From assembly GCA_003518045.1 (NCBI GenBank), contig DOZK01000023.1, positions 1 through 27,360 on the forward strand: DNA of 27,360 nucleotides. Reading direction: 5' to 3'. Below, in pieces: positions 14,116-22,082 of the stretch; position 1 is the first letter of the stretch, and each line of letters begins with the position of its first letter. The DNA is from Candidatus Nomurabacteria bacterium (lineage in GTDB: Bacteria; Patescibacteriota; Minisyncoccia; Phycocordibacterales; UBA5272). The notes beneath the pieces were generated by a model. The model made no database searches and was not told the DNA's origin. It saw nothing but the letters and a program-made list of their open reading frames with translations. A program made the position numbers and the translations under genes.

Positions 14116-16002
14116 CTATATACTAATTATCACTGGTATTATCACCGGGCGCTTTGCTGTTTTTTGTAACAAGAATTTTGTTGTAGCTTCTGAGATATCT
14201 TGTTTCATTTGGTCTAAGTTTACAAAGCCACCCTTAGCAAGTGAATCCTCTATAACTTTTTTAGTTAGAAGTCTTGTTTGATATAAAAGCTCTTGTGATT
14301 CTTTTAAATAAACGAAACCACGAGAAATTAAGTCAGGGGATTTTTTCAAAGTGTGAGTATGACTATCGATGACACCAATCACGACGAACATACCGTCTTC
14401 AGCAAGCGTTTGTCTATCACGCATAACTACATCTTGAATTTTTCCAACTGAAGTTCCATCAACAACAATTAATTCACAAGGGGCTTTTTCTTTTAATGCA
14501 ACAATTTTATTTCCTTCATTTTGGATTTCAATAATCATTCCGTTATCTGGAACAAGAATATTTTCTTCCATCATACCTAAACGTTTTTCTATATCAGCAT
14601 GCATACGAAGCATATAGTGATATCCATGAACTGGAATAAAAAACTTAGGGTGAATTTTTCGGTGTATCCAAACAAGCTCTTCAGAGTTTGCATGACCTGA
14701 GGAGTGAATATCTGATGTTTTATAGTGTATAAGGTGAGCTCCCTGGCGAGAAAGTTTATCCTTCAAGTTTTGTACTGCACGTTCATTTCCTGGAACAATA
14801 GATGATGACATCAAAATAGTATCCCGCGGAGTTAGGCGTACATATTTATGTGTCTTATTTGCAATGCGTCCTAGGGCGGCAAATTCTTCACCTTGAGCGC
14901 CTGTTGCCATTATAACGACCTTATTATCAGGATAACGCTGTAAATCTTCAATCGGAATAAGTGTTTCTGGGCGAATATGAAGCATATCGGCGAGTCGCGC
15001 CACCTCTACGTTAGTCTTCATGCTTCTTCCTTCGATAACAACTTTCTTGCCATAATCTTCAGCAGTTTTTAGCATGTATATCATACGCTCAACCTGAGAA
15101 GCGAAAGTGCTAACAATTAATCTTCCTGGAGTATCTTTAATAACATTCTCAATATTTTTAAATACTACACGGTCAGAAATAGAAAATCCTGGGTTTTCAC
15201 AATTCGTAGAATCTGCCATAAGGAGAAGAACATTTTTATTTTCAAAAATTTTATAGCGCTCAACTTCTGTATCTGTTGGTATATCATTATCATGATCAAG
15301 ACGAAGATCTCCAGTGTGAACTATATCTCCAAGTGGAGTTTCAACAATAATACCCATAGCGTCCGGTATAGCATGTGATACTCCAAAAAATCTTACTTTC
15401 AATTCTCCAAAAGTTAACATATCTTCTTTTTCGATTACATTTATTGTAAGAGGGGCAAGATGAGGAAATTCTTCCTGACGCTTCTTTATCATAAGTGAAG
15501 TAAACAAGCGTGCATATATCTGAGGATTACCAATACGAGGCATGATATAAGGAATAGCTCCAATGTGATCCAAGTGTCCATGAGTTATCATTACCCCTTT
15601 TATCTTGTGACGATTTTCTTCGAGATATTTTGCATTTGGTAAAATGAAATCAATGCCAGGTGTATGTGTTTCTGTAAATTGAACTCCACAGTCAACCACA
15701 ACGATTGAATCTTTATATTCAATCATACTCATATTTCGTCCAATTTCTTCTACTCCACCAAAATGTATTACACGGATGTCACCATCCTTTAATGGTGGGA
15801 TGTGGTCAGTTTCTCTTTTTGTTGATATTGTTGTATCAAACTTTGGTCCAGCGACTGGGCGACCACGACTATTACCACCTGTTCGGCGTTGTCCGCCATT
15901 ACGGTCAAAAGGCCTACGTGTTTGCGTCGGTGGTGGGGTTGTTATTCCTGGAACTTCTGTTGCTTCCATTTCTACCTCTCCTTCAATGTTATTTGTTGTC
16001 AT
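14116..16002 (-). CDS. rnj: Ribonuclease J
   Basis: RNase J is a metallo-beta-lactamase/beta-CASP nuclease with 5'-exonuclease and endonuclease activity in mRNA decay and rRNA maturation. The zinc motif HGHLDH lies at residues 141-146 (H141, H143, D145, H146), with further motifs SHAIPDAMG, HTGDLRLD and, in the beta-CASP part, STFASQVERM, GRSM, ATGAQGEE and SSSIVPGNE, then HSSGHA and FIPVHGYHYM. The C-terminal RNase J domain is complete (to 628 residues). The first 70 residues are a family-atypical extension rich in Thr/Pro/Arg/Gly (QRRTGGNSRGRPVAG), probably disordered and possibly RNA-binding. The gene starts about 20 nt after the peptide-binding protein gene, with TATAAT 10 nt before the ATG, so both readthrough and a separate promoter are possible. 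Confidence 0.96.
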   Translation of the reverse strand: MTTNNIEGEVEMEATEVPGITTPPPTQTRRPFDRNGGQRRTGGNSRGRPVAGPKFDTTISTKRETDHIPPLKDGDIRVIHFGGVEEIGRNMSMIEYKDSIVVVDCGVQFTETHTPGIDFILPNAKYLEENRHKIKGVMITHGHLDHIGAIPYIMPRIGNPQIYARLFTSLMIKKRQEEFPHLAPLTINVIEKEDMLTFGELKVRFFGVSHAIPDAMGIIVETPLGDIVHTGDLRLDHDNDIPTDTEVERYKIFENKNVLLLMADSTNCENPGFSISDRVVFKNIENVIKDTPGRLIVSTFASQVERMIYMLKTAEDYGKKVVIEGRSMKTNVEVARLADMLHIRPETLIPIEDLQRYPDNKVVIMATGAQGEEFAALGRIANKTHKYVRLTPRDTILMSSSIVPGNERAVQNLKDKLSRQGAHLIHYKTSDIHSSGHANSEELVWIHRKIHPKFFIPVHGYHYMLRMHADIEKRLGMMEENILVPDNGMIIEIQNEGNKIVALKEKAPCELIVVDGTSVGKIQDVVMRDRQTLAEDGMFVVIGVIDSHTHTLKKSPDLISRGFVYLKESQELLYQTRLLTKKVIEDSLAKGGFVNLDQMKQDISEATTKFLLQKTAKRPVIIPVIISI

Positions 16003-16022
16003 AATTTTTTTTATTATATAGT

Positions 16023-17738
16023 TTAATGAATAATATTTTCTAATATTGTTAATAATTTTTTGTAATATGTTTTAGGCCAAACTTTCTCCGTATATCTATA
16101 CCAAGAAGATACAAGTAGAAAACGGGAAGAATTATCTAAACTGTAAATCGGAATAGGGGAATTGACATCATCACGGGTTACATAAATAAGTGATGGAGCA
16201 AATAAAAATATTCCTGGAACTTCATCTTCAAATTCTGTTTTTACAGATTCGTATGCACTTACTCTAGTTAATTCATTATCATCTTCGCGTATTATTTCTA
16301 AATTAGTATCTAATTTTTTACTTACATAATTAGATATATTTAATCCTGGATAAGATCTTTGTGATGAATGCCAGAACGCATATAAATCAGCGGGAGAATT
16401 AGTGATTGAACCATATAATAAAGCTTGGAAATCTCGGTCTTTTATAACACTTTGATTTAAGTCTGCTACTTCGTAAACAGCCAAAGTTGTATGTACACCA
16501 ATTTCTTCCCAGTCTTTTTGTATCATTTCTGCTATCTTTTTCATCTCCGCATTATTTGTAGTTGAAAGTGTTATTTCAATTGTACTAGATGCATTTTTTA
16601 AATATTTACTTTGAACAAGTAATTTCCTTGCTTTGTCTTTATTGTAAGTAGGGTCTGGCTGGTCTTCATCAAAAGGGAAAGGTGTTTCTATGACTTTTCC
16701 ATATCCTTTTAAAACATCATTTATTATTGCTTGCTTATTAATAGCCATGTTTAAAGCAGAGCGAACTTTTTTATCAGAAAGGAAATCTGTTTTGTTTGGA
16801 TTAAAGAATACACTAAAAGTACGTGGTAGAAGTGATGTGCGTATAGAGCTGGTTGCTACTTTTAAATCTGACACACGTGGGGGTGATATTCCATGTACTC
16901 TATCTATATCTCCATTTTCAAAAGCTTGTATTAAATATTTTTCATTTTGATAACTGGTTATAACAATTTCTTGTATATTAGGGCGACCTAATGTGTAATA
17001 TTTATTTTCTAATAATGTAAATGATTCAGGTATACCAGAAACACTCGTTATATTTTCTATAAAAAATGGGCCACTTCCTATAGCGTGAATATTAAAATCA
17101 CTTAAACTAATTTGTTCCTCAGTTAATCTGTTCCAAATATGTTTAGGAAGTATTCCAATAGTTAAAACATTCATAAAAAGTGGATAGGGCTTTTTAAGCG
17201 ATATAGAAAATTCTAAGTTACTATTTTTTTCAATAGTTACACCTTCCCACTCAACTCGGTGTGGACTTTTTATAAGTGGATTTTGTATTAGAGAAATTGT
17301 GTAAATGAAGTCGTCCGCGGTAACATGTGTTTTATCACTAAAACGAGCTTCCGGCTTTATTGTTATTTTGTAGTGAAGTTTGTCAGAGCTTTCTTCTATA
17401 GATGAAGCGATATCAAGAATTATATTTCCTGTGTTATCACGTTTGGTAAGTCCAGCATATATTAATTCTGCTAAATCTTTATCAGCGTCTGATGTTGCAA
17501 GAACTGGGTTAATAAAACGAGGAGTTCCTAAAATACCCTCATGTATATATCCACCACGAGCAGGAATTGATATAAGATAGCGATTATTAATTTGAAGTAA
17601 TCCAGCGAATAACAAAATACCAGCTAGCATTAAAAGTAGCCATACAACTATTACTTTCTCAGGTGTCATTGTTTTATAAACAGTGAGAAATTTTTCTTTC
17701 TTTATTTTAATTGATGATTTTATTGATGCCGTATCCAT
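16023..17738 (-). CDS. Membrane-anchored peptide/oligopeptide-binding protein (SBP family 5)
   Basis: This resembles the substrate-binding proteins of oligopeptide/dipeptide ABC importers. Residues 29-50 form one transmembrane segment (VWLLLMLAGILLFAGLLQI) in place of a lipoprotein signal; no lipobox cysteine is seen. The mature part begins GGYIHEGILGTPRFINPVLA, typical of family 5 binding proteins, followed by IYAGLTKRD, then ARFSDKTHVTADDFIYTI and KVRSALNMAINKQAIINDVLKGYG. The 571-residue length fits the family. No ABC permease or ATPase gene lies nearby; its neighbours are secG upstream and RNase J downstream. It could supply peptides to a transporter coded elsewhere or act as an envelope chaperone-like protein. 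TATAGA ends 9 nt before the ATG but lies in a gap repeat. Confidence 0.87.
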   Translation of the reverse strand: MDTASIKSSIKIKKEKFLTVYKTMTPEKVIVVWLLLMLAGILLFAGLLQINNRYLISIPARGGYIHEGILGTPRFINPVLATSDADKDLAELIYAGLTKRDNTGNIILDIASSIEESSDKLHYKITIKPEARFSDKTHVTADDFIYTISLIQNPLIKSPHRVEWEGVTIEKNSNLEFSISLKKPYPLFMNVLTIGILPKHIWNRLTEEQISLSDFNIHAIGSGPFFIENITSVSGIPESFTLLENKYYTLGRPNIQEIVITSYQNEKYLIQAFENGDIDRVHGISPPRVSDLKVATSSIRTSLLPRTFSVFFNPNKTDFLSDKKVRSALNMAINKQAIINDVLKGYGKVIETPFPFDEDQPDPTYNKDKARKLLVQSKYLKNASSTIEITLSTTNNAEMKKIAEMIQKDWEEIGVHTTLAVYEVADLNQSVIKDRDFQALLYGSITNSPADLYAFWHSSQRSYPGLNISNYVSKKLDTNLEIIREDDNELTRVSAYESVKTEFEDEVPGIFLFAPSLIYVTRDDVNSPIPIYSLDNSSRFLLVSSWYRYTEKVWPKTYYKKLLTILENIIH

Positions 17739-17744
17739 ACAAGG

Positions 17745-17783
17745 AAGTCTATAAAGTCCATAAAGTTTGTAAAGTCGAAAGTT
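17745..17783. repeat. AAAGTC short-period repeat upstream of the peptide-binding protein gene
   Basis: Units AAGTCTATAAAGTCCATAAAG and AAAGTCGAAAG match those at 2847-2877 almost exactly, although here they precede the gene (in the sense of transcription). Confidence 0.6.
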
Positions 17784-17792
17784 AATATGAAG

Positions 17793-17900
17793 AGTTAGGT
17801 GTTAGGAGTTAGAGGTTAGGAGTTGAAATCAAATTTTGTTTTTCAAAAAATATCAATCACCTAGTATTACTCTTCTAACTTCTAACCACTAACTTCTAAC
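17793..17900. repeat. Inverted arrays of GTTAG repeats
   Basis: Left arm 17793-17824 has GTTAGG-(T/A)GTTAGGAGTTAGAGG units; right arm 17871-17900 has the complementary CTTCTAAC-TTCTAACC units. The arms are separated by 46 nt and could form a long imperfect stem in the transcript between secG and the peptide-binding protein gene. Confidence 0.55.
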
Positions 17901-17945
17901 AATTTTTCTTAACTTTATAAACTTCTTACTATCTTGTGTGCTTTT

Positions 17946-18173
17946 CTAACGAGAAAGAATAAGTGGAATTGCAAGAGTTAATGCAAATAAAACAGCCGTA
18001 ATAACAGTTAATCGGTAAAGCATTAATTCTCCACCTCGTTTTTTAAGTGTTGCATTACTTCCTCCATCTGCTCCAAAAGCTCCAGAAGCGTCTGTGTTTG
18101 CACGCTGAATAAGGATGAGAGCCGTAAGGAGAATAGCTAGAGCGATTTGCACAATAGATAGCATTTGAACCAT
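17946..18173 (-). CDS. secG: Preprotein translocase subunit SecG
   Basis: SecG is the small auxiliary subunit of the SecYEG channel. Two transmembrane segments (about residues 5-22 and 53-72) flank the conserved cytoplasmic loop LIQRANTDASGAFGADGG and TLKKRGGELMLYR, typical of SecG. The length of 75 is normal. A perfect TATAAT ends 6 nt before the ATG, so the start is well fixed and the mRNA probably leaderless. The peptide-binding protein and RNase J genes follow on the same strand. Confidence 0.95.
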   Translation of the reverse strand: MVQMLSIVQIALAILLTALILIQRANTDASGAFGADGGSNATLKKRGGELMLYRLTVITAVLFALTLAIPLILSR

Positions 18174-18179
18174 GGAGAG

Positions 18180-18209
18180 ATTATACCATAGAAAGATTAT
18201 CTATGTAAA
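18180..18209 (-). promoter_or_regulatory. secG promoter, leaderless type
   Basis: On the minus strand TTTACA (18204-18209), 18 nt, TATAAT (18180-18185), then 6 nt to the ATG. This is the best-matching promoter in the window. Confidence 0.75.
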
Positions 18210-18254
18210 TAGGGGTGTTGGTTATATTTTTGTTTATATTTCTACACATTTTTA

Positions 18255-18335
18255 TGAATATTCAATGAAACAATTTTCAATATCTAATTAAATACAATGA
18301 GTCTCGTCTGAATATTGATTATTGAAACATTGAAT
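18255..18335. repeat. GAATATTCAATGAAACAATTTTCAATAT repeats
   Basis: Two related tracts (18257-18285 and 18310-18337) of the ATTGAATATTG/TTTCATTGAATATT family, also found at 13818-13858 and 14056-14090. They fill the gap between dnaE and secG. Confidence 0.5.
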
Positions 18336-18342
18336 ATTTTTA

Positions 18343-21300
18343 TTAACTTCCTGCCAACAATCTCACCTCATCAATAGATATGGTCTTCTCTCCATTCCTC
18401 GTAGATACTTTTCCTCTAACAACAAGAGGGGTATCTATTATAATGAGTGATTTATATTTTTTGTATGTTTCTGGAAATACAACTACCTCTATTGTTCCTC
18501 TATAATCACGCAATCTAATAAGAGCCATCTGGTCCCCTTTTTTTGTTTTTGTTAATTTTATATTTTCAATTATTATCGCAAGAGAAACTTCCTTGCCGTC
18601 CGGTGTATCATGATGAACTTTATCTATACCTATTCCGCGGGCTTCAATTTTTTCTTTCCATGGATCAAGCGGGAAACCGGAAACGAAAAGTCCGAGCAAG
18701 TCTTTTTCCCAGGCAAGTTTTTGCTCTTGAGAAATTGGCTTAGCCTTTTTCATCACGAAAGATGGAGTTTCCATTCCACCAAATAGACTGTCTTGCATCA
18801 CATTATCTTTCACTACGTGTTTATGAAATTCTAAAATACTTTCTAAATTTTCTAAAACATCTTCTCGCTCAACTAAATCATCAAGCGCCCCACATTTGGT
18901 TAATGCCTCGAGAGATTTTTTATTTAAATTTTTATGAGTAACACGAAGTATAAAATCTTCAAATGTTTTATATTTCCCATTTAATTTTCTTTCAGCAATA
19001 ATAGCATCCGATATATCCACCCCAAGATTTTTAATAGTATATAATCCGAAAAGTATTTCCTCGTTATTTGTATTATCACTAATCGCATTCGCATCTGCAT
19101 TTGTATTACTGCTCACTGCTAACTGCCCACTGCCAACTATTCTAAATCCGCCTTCGCTCGTATTCACATTCGGTGGCAAAACTTTTATATTCATTCTTTT
19201 ACATTCAGAAACAATTTCTGCAATTTTTTCTACATCACCGGACTCATTAGTCATAATTGCCGTCATATAAGCAACAGGGAAGTTGGCTTTCATATAAGCA
19301 GTCTGATAAGCCACCCTTCCGTAACTCGCAGCGTGCGCCTTTCCGAATCCATAAGCAGCGAACGGTTCTATTAACTCCCAAAGCTTTTGGCTCTTTTTTA
19401 CAGAAAGTCCATGTTCTACGAAGCCTTTTAATAACTTTTCTTTTTGTGCTTGCATTTCGGCGGGGATTTTTTTACCCATAGCTTTACGTAATTTATCTGC
19501 CTCAAGCCACGAATAACCAGCTAGATGTATAGCCGTCAACAATACATCGTCCTGATAAACAATAACACCAAAGGATTGTTCAAGAATTGGCTCTAATCTG
19601 GGGTCAATGTAAGAAACTAGAGATGGATCATGTTTACGTCTAATATATTCTGGAATCATTTCTAGCGGTCCAGGACGATAAAGTGCCACCATGGCATTTA
19701 TGTCGAAAATAGAGTTAGGTTTAAGCTCTTTTAAAAATCTCGTCATCCCAGAACCATTTAATTGGAATAGCCCCATAGTCTCACCACGAGATAACATTTC
19801 AAAAGTTTTTGGATCAGATAATGAAATTTCTTCTATGTCGACATCAACATTATAATTTTCTTTTGCAAGTTTAATTGCATCTCCTAAAATTGTTAAGTTA
19901 CGAATTCCTAAGAAGTCGAATTTTAATAATCCAGCATCCTCAATTGTATACATGTCATATTGAGTAATTATTTTTCCTCCCTTAGGGTCTTTTTGTATCG
20001 GTGTCCATTCCCAAAGTGGAGCAGGGGAAATAACAGTACCTGCTGCGTGAACAGAAATGTGTCTCGCACATCCCTCAACTTTTTGTGCCATGTCCAAAAT
20101 TGTTTGCACTTCACGGTCAGTATCATAGAGTTCTTTGAGTTCAGCAATTTCTTCTAGCGCACCTTTAATAGTTACAGGAAACCCTTGCTTAGGCATTGGA
20201 ATTAATTTACTAATACGGTCGCCAACGACGTATGGATACTTCATCGCGCGCGCCACATCTTTTACAGCACCACGAGCCATCATTGTTCCGAATGTTCCAA
20301 TTTGAGCAACATTATCTATTCCATATTTTCGTCGTGCATAATCAATAACTTCATCACGTCTAGTATCAGCATAATCCATATCAATATCCGGGGCTGATGG
20401 TCGCTCTGGATTTAAAAATCTTTCAAACGGAATTTTGTATAGAAGTGGATCACATTTAGTAATACGAAGAAGATAAGTTACCAAAGACCCAGCAACAGAG
20501 CCTCTAATATTTGTTAAGATATTATTTTCGCGAGAAAATCGTAAAAGGTCATAAACCACTAAGAAATAAGGGGAATATCCCTTATCAGCAATAACTTTAA
20601 GTTCATGCTCTAGACGAGTTTTTACTGCATCAGTTAATTCCATTTTTCTGATTTCAAGTCCAGCATAGGCTAAATCTCGCACGTCTTCGTTATAATTTTT
20701 TTTGAATTCTATATTTGGGAATACCCAATCCCCAAGAGGTATTTCTAATACACAACTCTCTGCAATTTTTACAGTATTAGAAATAGCGTCAGGCGTATCT
20801 GCGAATATTTTTTTTGCAGTATCGATATCCGCAAAAGCGAAGGAATCTTTTTGAAATAGATGATTGTATTCGTCGGATGAATGTAAATCACCATGAACCA
20901 TGTAGAGAGTTTTGTGTGCAGATTTATCGTCATCATTTATATAATGAGTATTAAAAGTTGCTACAAGAGGGGTGTTAGTTTTCCTGGCATACGCTATAGT
21001 TTTTTCTCGCATTTCCAGACCACGCTCCATGCCAGTTTGTGGATTTATTTCTAGATAAAAATTTTCACCAAAATGTTCTTTATAAAAAGCTAGTCGAGCG
21101 TCCGCATCTTTTTGATTTATTACAAGCAAGTTACTTATGTCCCCACTTGCCCCACCAGAGAGAATAGTTAGACCATTTTTGTAAGTTGTAAGTGTTTCCT
21201 CTGTGAGTACCGGATTGAGTGAATTCTCTACGTTTACAATTGATACAATTCGCATTAAGTTTTTATACCCCTCTAGGGTACGGGCGATAAGTATAGTTTG

Positions 21301-21525
21301 AAATGTTCTTTCATTAAATTTAAGAGAGAATTCTACGCCAATTATTGGTTTTATTTTTTCTTTTTTACACCTTGAATAAAACTCGATAGTGCCATACATA
21401 TTACTGTAGTCAGTGATGGCTACATAATCCATTCTTTTATCCTTAGCCACAGCAATAAGTTCTTTCACTTTAGGCAGGGCTTTCAGTAGGGAGTAGTGGG
21501 TATGGTTCCTTAAATGTATGAACAT
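18343..21525 (-). CDS. dnaE: DNA polymerase III alpha subunit
   Basis: DnaE is the replicative polymerase. The N-terminal PHP domain starts HLRNHTHYSLLKALPKVKELI. The palm carries the catalytic aspartates D380 and D382 (PDIDMDYADTRRDEV) and D537 (LLKFDFLGIRNL). Finger and beta-binding parts follow (LFQLNGSGMTRFL, ALYRPGPLEMIPEYIRRK, KAHAASYGRVAYQTAYMKANFP), then HhH and an OB fold (about residues 965-1040). At 1060 residues it lacks some of the C-terminal tau-binding part of E. coli DnaE (1160). Residues 798-823 (GSGQLAVSS...NTNNEE) form a low-complexity insert between two normally adjacent strands, and its DNA looks like the gap repeats (19106-19140). TAAAAT ends 6 nt before the ATG and overlaps a perfect palindrome. 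Confidence 0.97.
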   Translation of the reverse strand: MFIHLRNHTHYSLLKALPKVKELIAVAKDKRMDYVAITDYSNMYGTIEFYSRCKKEKIKPIIGVEFSLKFNERTFQTILIARTLEGYKNLMRIVSIVNVENSLNPVLTEETLTTYKNGLTILSGGASGDISNLLVINQKDADARLAFYKEHFGENFYLEINPQTGMERGLEMREKTIAYARKTNTPLVATFNTHYINDDDKSAHKTLYMVHGDLHSSDEYNHLFQKDSFAFADIDTAKKIFADTPDAISNTVKIAESCVLEIPLGDWVFPNIEFKKNYNEDVRDLAYAGLEIRKMELTDAVKTRLEHELKVIADKGYSPYFLVVYDLLRFSRENNILTNIRGSVAGSLVTYLLRITKCDPLLYKIPFERFLNPERPSAPDIDMDYADTRRDEVIDYARRKYGIDNVAQIGTFGTMMARGAVKDVARAMKYPYVVGDRISKLIPMPKQGFPVTIKGALEEIAELKELYDTDREVQTILDMAQKVEGCARHISVHAAGTVISPAPLWEWTPIQKDPKGGKIITQYDMYTIEDAGLLKFDFLGIRNLTILGDAIKLAKENYNVDVDIEEISLSDPKTFEMLSRGETMGLFQLNGSGMTRFLKELKPNSIFDINAMVALYRPGPLEMIPEYIRRKHDPSLVSYIDPRLEPILEQSFGVIVYQDDVLLTAIHLAGYSWLEADKLRKAMGKKIPAEMQAQKEKLLKGFVEHGLSVKKSQKLWELIEPFAAYGFGKAHAASYGRVAYQTAYMKANFPVAYMTAIMTNESGDVEKIAEIVSECKRMNIKVLPPNVNTSEGGFRIVGSGQLAVSSNTNADANAISDNTNNEEILFGLYTIKNLGVDISDAIIAERKLNGKYKTFEDFILRVTHKNLNKKSLEALTKCGALDDLVEREDVLENLESILEFHKHVVKDNVMQDSLFGGMETPSFVMKKAKPISQEQKLAWEKDLLGLFVSGFPLDPWKEKIEARGIGIDKVHHDTPDGKEVSLAIIIENIKLTKTKKGDQMALIRLRDYRGTIEVVVFPETYKKYKSLIIIDTPLVVRGKVSTRNGEKTISIDEVRLLAGS
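19106..19140. repeat. Short-period repeat inside dnaE
   Basis: CTGCTCACTGCTAACTGCC-CACTGCC is a degenerate 8-9 nt repeat of the type found between genes at 13782-13818. It is read in frame as VGSGQLAVSS. The next 30 nt (a GCATTCGCATCTGCAT tract) are also repetitive. Confidence 0.6.
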
Positions 21526-21531
21526 GGGTAT

Positions 21532-21555
21532 ATTTTATCATAATAATGATAAAAT
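21532..21555. promoter_or_regulatory. Perfect palindrome over the dnaE -10 region (candidate operator)
   Basis: Ten-bp arms ATTTTATCAT and ATGATAAAAT around AATA. The arm at 21532-21537 is the TAAAAT -10 of dnaE read on the minus strand, 6 nt before the ATG. A symmetric site at this place could bind a dimeric repressor. AT-rich sequence makes such palindromes less rare, so confidence is moderate. Confidence 0.4.
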
Positions 21556-21585
21556 AATTTTCAATTTTCAATTATCAATTTTCAA
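21556..21585. repeat. Left inverted repeat flanking the four-helix-bundle gene
   Basis: A 30-bp AATTTTCAAT-rich sequence that matches the complement of 22006-22035 at 29 of 30 positions. The pair encloses the gene at 21608-21967. Confidence 0.65.
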
Positions 21586-21607
21586 ACAAATTTCCCAATA
21601 AAATTAC

Positions 21608-21967
21608 CTATTCCGCACGTGCTGAACTCGCTATCTTGTTAAAAATAAGGACTAATTCTTGGCACTCTTTCTGAAGATTTTTTATTAGATTTTCTTGTTC
21701 TATAAAAGTAGAGGATATAATAGCAAGCCAGTATTTTGTTTCCTGAGCTTCTTTTTTACAAATAAAAATCTTGTGAGCAAAGTCCTTTTTTGAGCTTGCA
21801 CCAGTGGCTTCGACATAATTGGCCCCGATACTAGTCCCAGACCTTATTATTTGTATAAGCATTGGTCTAGTAAGTGGCTCACTCTTAAAACCCTTACATA
21901 GAGCTACAATATTTTGTCCAAAAACTAAGGTTCTTTTTTCTAGATTATATATACGTGTTTCGGTCAT
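21608..21967 (-). CDS. Four-helix-bundle protein (23S rRNA intervening-sequence protein family)
   Basis: A 119-residue all-helical protein. Family marks are LTRPMLIQIIRSGTSIGANYVEA (residues about 32-54), KKDFAHKIFICKKEAQETKYWL and the C-terminal EELVLIFNKI-like helix. Family members were first found inside intervening sequences of 23S rRNA genes and occur as stand-alone genes in many CPR genomes; their biochemical role is not established. Here the gene is alone, divergent from rnhB, and bounded by near-identical 30-bp inverted repeats (21556-21585 and 22006-22035), which could mean that it moves as a small unit. TATACT lies 15 nt before the ATG. Confidence 0.85.
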   Translation of the reverse strand: MTETRIYNLEKRTLVFGQNIVALCKGFKSEPLTRPMLIQIIRSGTSIGANYVEATGASSKKDFAHKIFICKKEAQETKYWLAIISSTFIEQENLIKNLQKECQELVLIFNKIASSARAE

Positions 21968-22005
21968 TTATTTATAAAACTAAGTATATTATGCAATTGT
22001 ATCTT

Positions 22006-22035
22006 TTGAAAATTGATAATTGATAATTGAAAATT
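22006..22035. repeat. Right inverted repeat flanking the four-helix-bundle gene
   Basis: The complement of 21556-21585 with one mismatch. It lies in the divergent gap between the four-helix-bundle gene and rnhB. Confidence 0.65.
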
Positions 22036-22070
22036 TTTTAAATAGGGGTTAATTATCATAAAAATTGCTA

Positions 22071-22076
22071 TATAAT
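22071..22076 (+). promoter_or_regulatory. rnhB -10 element TATAAT
   Basis: A perfect TATAAT ends 6 nt before the ATG at 22083. It lies inside the extra codons of a longer TTG-started reading (22065) and so decides against that start. TTAATT at 22049-22054 is a weak -35 candidate. Confidence 0.65.
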
Positions 22077-22082
22077 AGACAA

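Noticed and set aside
17793..17900. CRISPR array
   Set aside because: The units are 7-10 nt, degenerate and without spacers of uniform length; no cas genes are present.
22065..22082. Upstream TTG start for rnhB (MLYNRQ extension)
   Set aside because: These codons contain the perfect TATAAT promoter element that ends 6 nt before the ATG at 22083; the extension has no family support.
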